This document shows, in pieces, positions 61,359-64,000 of a stretch of 64,000 bases of DNA. Both the position numbers and the translations under genes were made by a program. Below the pieces are notes generated by a model that was not told the DNA's origin, made no database searches, and saw only the letters and a program-made list of their open reading frames with translations. The number at the start of each line of letters is the position of its first letter. The stretch's first letter is position 1. Origin of the DNA: Arthrobacter echini (GTDB lineage: Bacteria; Actinomycetota; Actinomycetes; Actinomycetales; Micrococcaceae); NCBI RefSeq assembly GCF_008107445.1, contig NZ_VSLD01000006.1, positions 124,001 to 188,000 on the forward strand. Reading direction: 5' to 3'.

Positions 61359-63123
61359 CATCCGGTGGTTGGGCTTCACCAACGCAGAGGTCACGAATTG
61401 GGCCGGGCTGGACCACCGCAACACCAACTGGCCCATCGTCTACGTCCTGGACGACGCCGACGGCTCGACGTCCGGCGCCAGGGGAAAGGGCCTCAAGGAC
61501 GTCTACGTGGGCGAGTCGCGCAACGCGGCCGCGCGCATACGGCAGCATCTCGTCTCGCCGGAGAAGAAACATCTGAGGAACGTGCGCGTCGTCGTCGACG
61601 CAACGTTCAACAAGTCGGTGTGCCTCGATCTCGAGTCCTATTTGATCCGGATGCTGGCAGGAGATGGAGCCTGTCAGGTCCTCAACCGGAACGACGGCAT
61701 CGTCGAGGCCGACTACTACGATCGCGACCTGTACCGGGAGAGCTTCAGCGAGGTCTTCGAGCGCCTGCGGGCCGACGGTGTCTTCAGCCGAACCATCCCC
61801 GAGATCGAGAACAGCGACCTCTTCAAGCTGTCGCCCTTCAAGGAGCTGACCCAGGACCAGGCGATCGCCGTCGAGGGCATCCTCGAGGGCCTGTTCGAGG
61901 ATCTGAAGGCGGACACTCGCAGCACGATCGTGATTCAGGGCGAACCAGGCACAGGCAAGACGGTCGTTGCAACCTACCTGCTCAAGCTCATCGCCGATAT
62001 CAAAGCAGGAGCACCCGCCGAGGAGCTCGACAGCGACTCCATGTTCTCGGAGTTCTTCGATCGCAGCCACTCCGAGCTACTCACCGACGTGCGTATCGGA
62101 CTCGTGGTGCCCCAGCAATCCCTGCGCGAATCGATCATGAGGGTCTTCGAGAAGACACCTGGACTTCATCCGAAAATAGTGATGACAGCCTTCGACGTCG
62201 GCCTCGCAGACGAGCAGTTCGATCTGCTGGTCGTGGACGAGTCGCATCGCCTCAATCAGCGCGCGAATCAGCCGTCAGGGACGCAGAACAAGAGGTTTCT
62301 CGAGATCAACGAGAAGCTCTTCGGGCAGGACGATCCGCTGAAGACGCAGCTCGACTGGATCCGCGCGAAGAGCAGGAACCAGATCCTCCTCATCGATGCG
62401 GCCCAGAGTGTTCGGCCTGCGGACCTGCCGCCCGAGGTTCTCCACGGTCTCGTCGCCGAGGCCAAAGCTGCAGACCGTCACTATCCGCTCGTGTCACAGA
62501 TGCGTGTGCGGGCCGGGTCGGATTACGTCGGCTATGTCAGGAGGCTCCTCGGCCGCCGGGAGGTGGACGAGGTCCCGGCACACGTCGAGACCTTCGACGG
62601 ATACGACTTCCGCCTGTTCGACAGCATCGCCGACATGCATACCGAGGTGCTGCGCCGGGAAGCGGACGTCGGCCTGTCTAGGTTGGTCGCTGGATATGCC
62701 TGGCCGTGGAAGTCGAAGACTGACAAGGCCGCGTACGACATCGAGATCGACGGCAGTCGGTTCCGCTGGAACAGCACCCAGAAGGATTGGATCGCTTCCC
62801 GGAAGTCGCTGGAGGAGGTGGGGTCGATACACACTGTTCAGGGGTACGACCTGAACTACGCGGGCGTCATCATCGGACCCGATCTCACCTACGACGCCGA
62901 CACGCGGAGGGTCGTGGTCAACCGTGCGTCGTACTTCGACACGAAGGGCAAGGAGAACAACCGGCGCCTCGGCAAGGTCTACACGGACGATGATCTCCTG
63001 CGGTTCGTCCAGAACATCTACGCGGTGCTGCTCACGCGTGGCATACGGGGAACTTACGTCTACGTGTGCGATCCCGGCTTACGCACTTACCTGCGCAACT
63101 TCATTCCCGTCAGCGGCGGATAA
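61345..63123 (+). CDS. GIY-YIG nuclease/DUF2075 P-loop ATPase fusion
   Basis: A 592-residue fusion. Residues ~25-110 form a GIY-YIG nuclease (WPIVYVLDD; VYVGESRNAAARIRQH; the metal-binding Glu in LDLESYLIRML). The rest is a DUF2075 helicase-like ATPase: Walker A IQGEPGTGKTVVA, Walker B LLVVDESHRLNQR, sensor QILLIDAAQSV, and a C-terminal VGSIHTVQGYDLNYAGVIIG motif. It probably acts on DNA or RNA and uses ATP to move or remodel it. It overlaps the MazG-like gene, and Mrr and other defence-type genes lie within 5 kb. I know of no characterised pathway for this exact pair. Confidence 0.88.
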   Translation: MTPSDIRWLGFTNAEVTNWAGLDHRNTNWPIVYVLDDADGSTSGARGKGLKDVYVGESRNAAARIRQHLVSPEKKHLRNVRVVVDATFNKSVCLDLESYLIRMLAGDGACQVLNRNDGIVEADYYDRDLYRESFSEVFERLRADGVFSRTIPEIENSDLFKLSPFKELTQDQAIAVEGILEGLFEDLKADTRSTIVIQGEPGTGKTVVATYLLKLIADIKAGAPAEELDSDSMFSEFFDRSHSELLTDVRIGLVVPQQSLRESIMRVFEKTPGLHPKIVMTAFDVGLADEQFDLLVVDESHRLNQRANQPSGTQNKRFLEINEKLFGQDDPLKTQLDWIRAKSRNQILLIDAAQSVRPADLPPEVLHGLVAEAKAADRHYPLVSQMRVRAGSDYVGYVRRLLGRREVDEVPAHVETFDGYDFRLFDSIADMHTEVLRREADVGLSRLVAGYAWPWKSKTDKAAYDIEIDGSRFRWNSTQKDWIASRKSLEEVGSIHTVQGYDLNYAGVIIGPDLTYDADTRRVVVNRASYFDTKGKENNRRLGKVYTDDDLLRFVQNIYAVLLTRGIRGTYVYVCDPGLRTYLRNFIPVSGG

Positions 63124-63236
63124 GTCGGCAGCGCAAAATGTACTTGGCTCAACCGCGCGGGTCCGGAGCGGTTCGACGGCATGGATGAGGTGCCAGGCTC
63201 AGGCGCAGAGGAACATCGCTACAGACGGCCGCGGAG

Positions 63237-64000
63237 TCAACGACCAAGGTCGGAAACCTGCTCAGCGAAGTGAAGCAATTCCGCCCCCAACCGGCGAGCT
63301 CGTTCAGCTACCGAATCAGGGGAGTCGATGGCCGACGACGGACCGCCTGCCGCAACTGGTGCTGTCGTCGGTTCGCGCTCGATGTCGATGTCGAACACCA
63401 CGTGGTCCGGGTGATGCCAGGTGGAGAAGACCTCCACGGGCTGTCCGTGCTGGTCGAAGCTCGTCCCCTCGAGGAGCAGCACGGGCGACGACGTATCGAG
63501 TTGCAGCAGATGCAGTAGATCCCCGTCGCCCGGTACAGCCCGGATCTGCCGCTTCCCGGACGCGATCCGCACGCCGAACTTCTCGCCGAGCACCGCGTGC
63601 AGCGACGCGTCGTGCAGGTCCTCGGCGGTCAGTGAGGAGAACGCTGGAACGGGAAGCCAGGTGTGGATGACGGCGATGGGCACCCCGTCGGCCGTCCGCA
63701 GCCGCTCGAGAGCGAGCACCTGATCCGTGCCGAGGACCGCCGTCGACGCGTCGCCATCCTGCACTGCCAGCGAGAGCACCTCCGTGCCGACCGTGGACCC
63801 CGCGCTACCGAGCTGCGCCGAGAGTCCCGACGTCCGGTGGACCAGCCGGTGGTGCTCGCGCCGGGGTGCCACGGTGCTGCCACGGCCACGGCCCCGCTCG
63901 ATCAGTCCCTCGTCCGTCAGGGCACCGAGGGCCTGACGGACCACGGACCGGGAGACGCCGTACCGCACCTGCAGCTGGGCCTCGCTCGGCAGCGACGTGC
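63237..64000 (-). CDS. GntR/UTRA-family regulator, 5' end beyond window
   Basis: The frame remains open to the window edge (...LPSEAQLQVRYGVSRSVVRQ), so the N-terminus lies outside. Visible are the winged helix (RYGVSRSVVRQALGALTDEG), linker, and a UTRA ligand domain (LALERLRTADGVPIAVIHTW; LLLEGTSFDQHGQPVEVFST). HutC-like members sense sugars, amino-acid derivatives or alkyl compounds. Its target is outside the window or unknown. A degraded copy of its 3' end lies at 59,472-59,630. Confidence 0.9.
   Translation of the reverse strand, partial: TSLPSEAQLQVRYGVSRSVVRQALGALTDEGLIERGRGRGSTVAPRREHHRLVHRTSGLSAQLGSAGSTVGTEVLSLAVQDGDASTAVLGTDQVLALERLRTADGVPIAVIHTWLPVPAFSSLTAEDLHDASLHAVLGEKFGVRIASGKRQIRAVPGDGDLLHLLQLDTSSPVLLLEGTSFDQHGQPVEVFSTWHHPDHVVFDIDIEREPTTAPVAAGGPSSAIDSPDSVAERARRLGAELLHFAEQVSDLGR

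Noticed and set aside
1-64000. CRISPR arrays, tRNA or rRNA genes
   Set aside because: I found no spaced repeats of 20-40 bp in series and no tRNA- or rRNA-like sequence on reading through. The only direct repeats are the 36-bp pair and the GATATCGA set.

Overview
The window is high-GC DNA with dense, often overlapping genes. It looks like a chromosomal segment from a high-GC actinobacterium, most likely an Arthrobacter-like member of the Micrococcaceae. The signs are GTG starts and ATGA/GTGA stop-start overlaps, a mycothiol-type DsbA-fold protein, an excalibur-domain surface protein, a PxpABC 5-oxoprolinase with biotin carboxylase partners, and N-methylhydantoinase/carbamoylsarcosine-type genes. 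The genus is inferred. I saw no rRNA, tRNA or CRISPR array.

Layout. 1-5.0 kb: the 3' part of an MFS transporter, an ArsR regulator, a glutamine amidotransferase, a sulfide:quinone reductase-like flavoprotein and an NAD(P)-binding protein. 5.0-9.5 kb (minus): a DUF6541-like membrane protein and a polysaccharide pyruvyl transferase, bracketed by a 36-bp direct repeat copied from the 3' end of the neighbouring DsbA-like gene. 9.5-15.6 kb: a LacI-controlled catabolic operon (two SDRs, MFS transporter, deacetylase/imidase-like hydrolase, asparaginase) with a divergent LacI gene and a 12-bp palindromic operator candidate. 15.7-21.5 kb: the 5-oxoproline operon pxpC-pxpB-accC-accB-pxpA with a divergent PucR regulator. 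21.5-26.1 kb: envelope and storage genes, including a glycogen-binding-domain gene with no AUG/GUG start. 26.4-34.2 kb: a GntR regulator, HMG-CoA-lyase-like protein and CoA-transferase, divergent from hyuA-hyuB-amidohydrolase.

34.3-43.3 kb is a toxin-antitoxin and defence cluster. It holds an antitoxin with a frameshifted, shortened VapC; a HipBA pair with a triple GATATCGA operator candidate; and a very large Swt1-HEPN/DUF4011/SF1 helicase/Vsr-like nuclease/DUF3320 gene cut by one in-frame TAG codon. 43.3-47.7 kb: a nitrilase, then a small membrane protein coupled to an NCS1 transporter and a zinc alcohol dehydrogenase, then a TetR regulator. 47.7-58.2 kb (minus): a sugar-acid operon with a TRAP transporter, fuconate dehydratase and two different downstream branches. 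One is the 2-keto-3-deoxyfuconate dehydrogenase/diketo hydrolase branch; the other is the ketodeoxyarabinonate dehydratase/ketoglutarate-semialdehyde dehydrogenase branch. It has a GntR regulator and a 9-10-9 inverted repeat at its head.

58.4-64 kb is a second defence-like zone: an Mrr-family endonuclease, a decayed GntR 3' end, a MetX-like hydrolase, a MazG-like pyrophosphohydrolase overlapping a GIY-YIG nuclease/DUF2075 ATPase, and a GntR/UTRA regulator running off the window. The two most interesting loci are the amber-split HEPN-helicase gene (36,748-43,200) and the MazG/GIY-YIG-DUF2075 pair (61,038-63,123).
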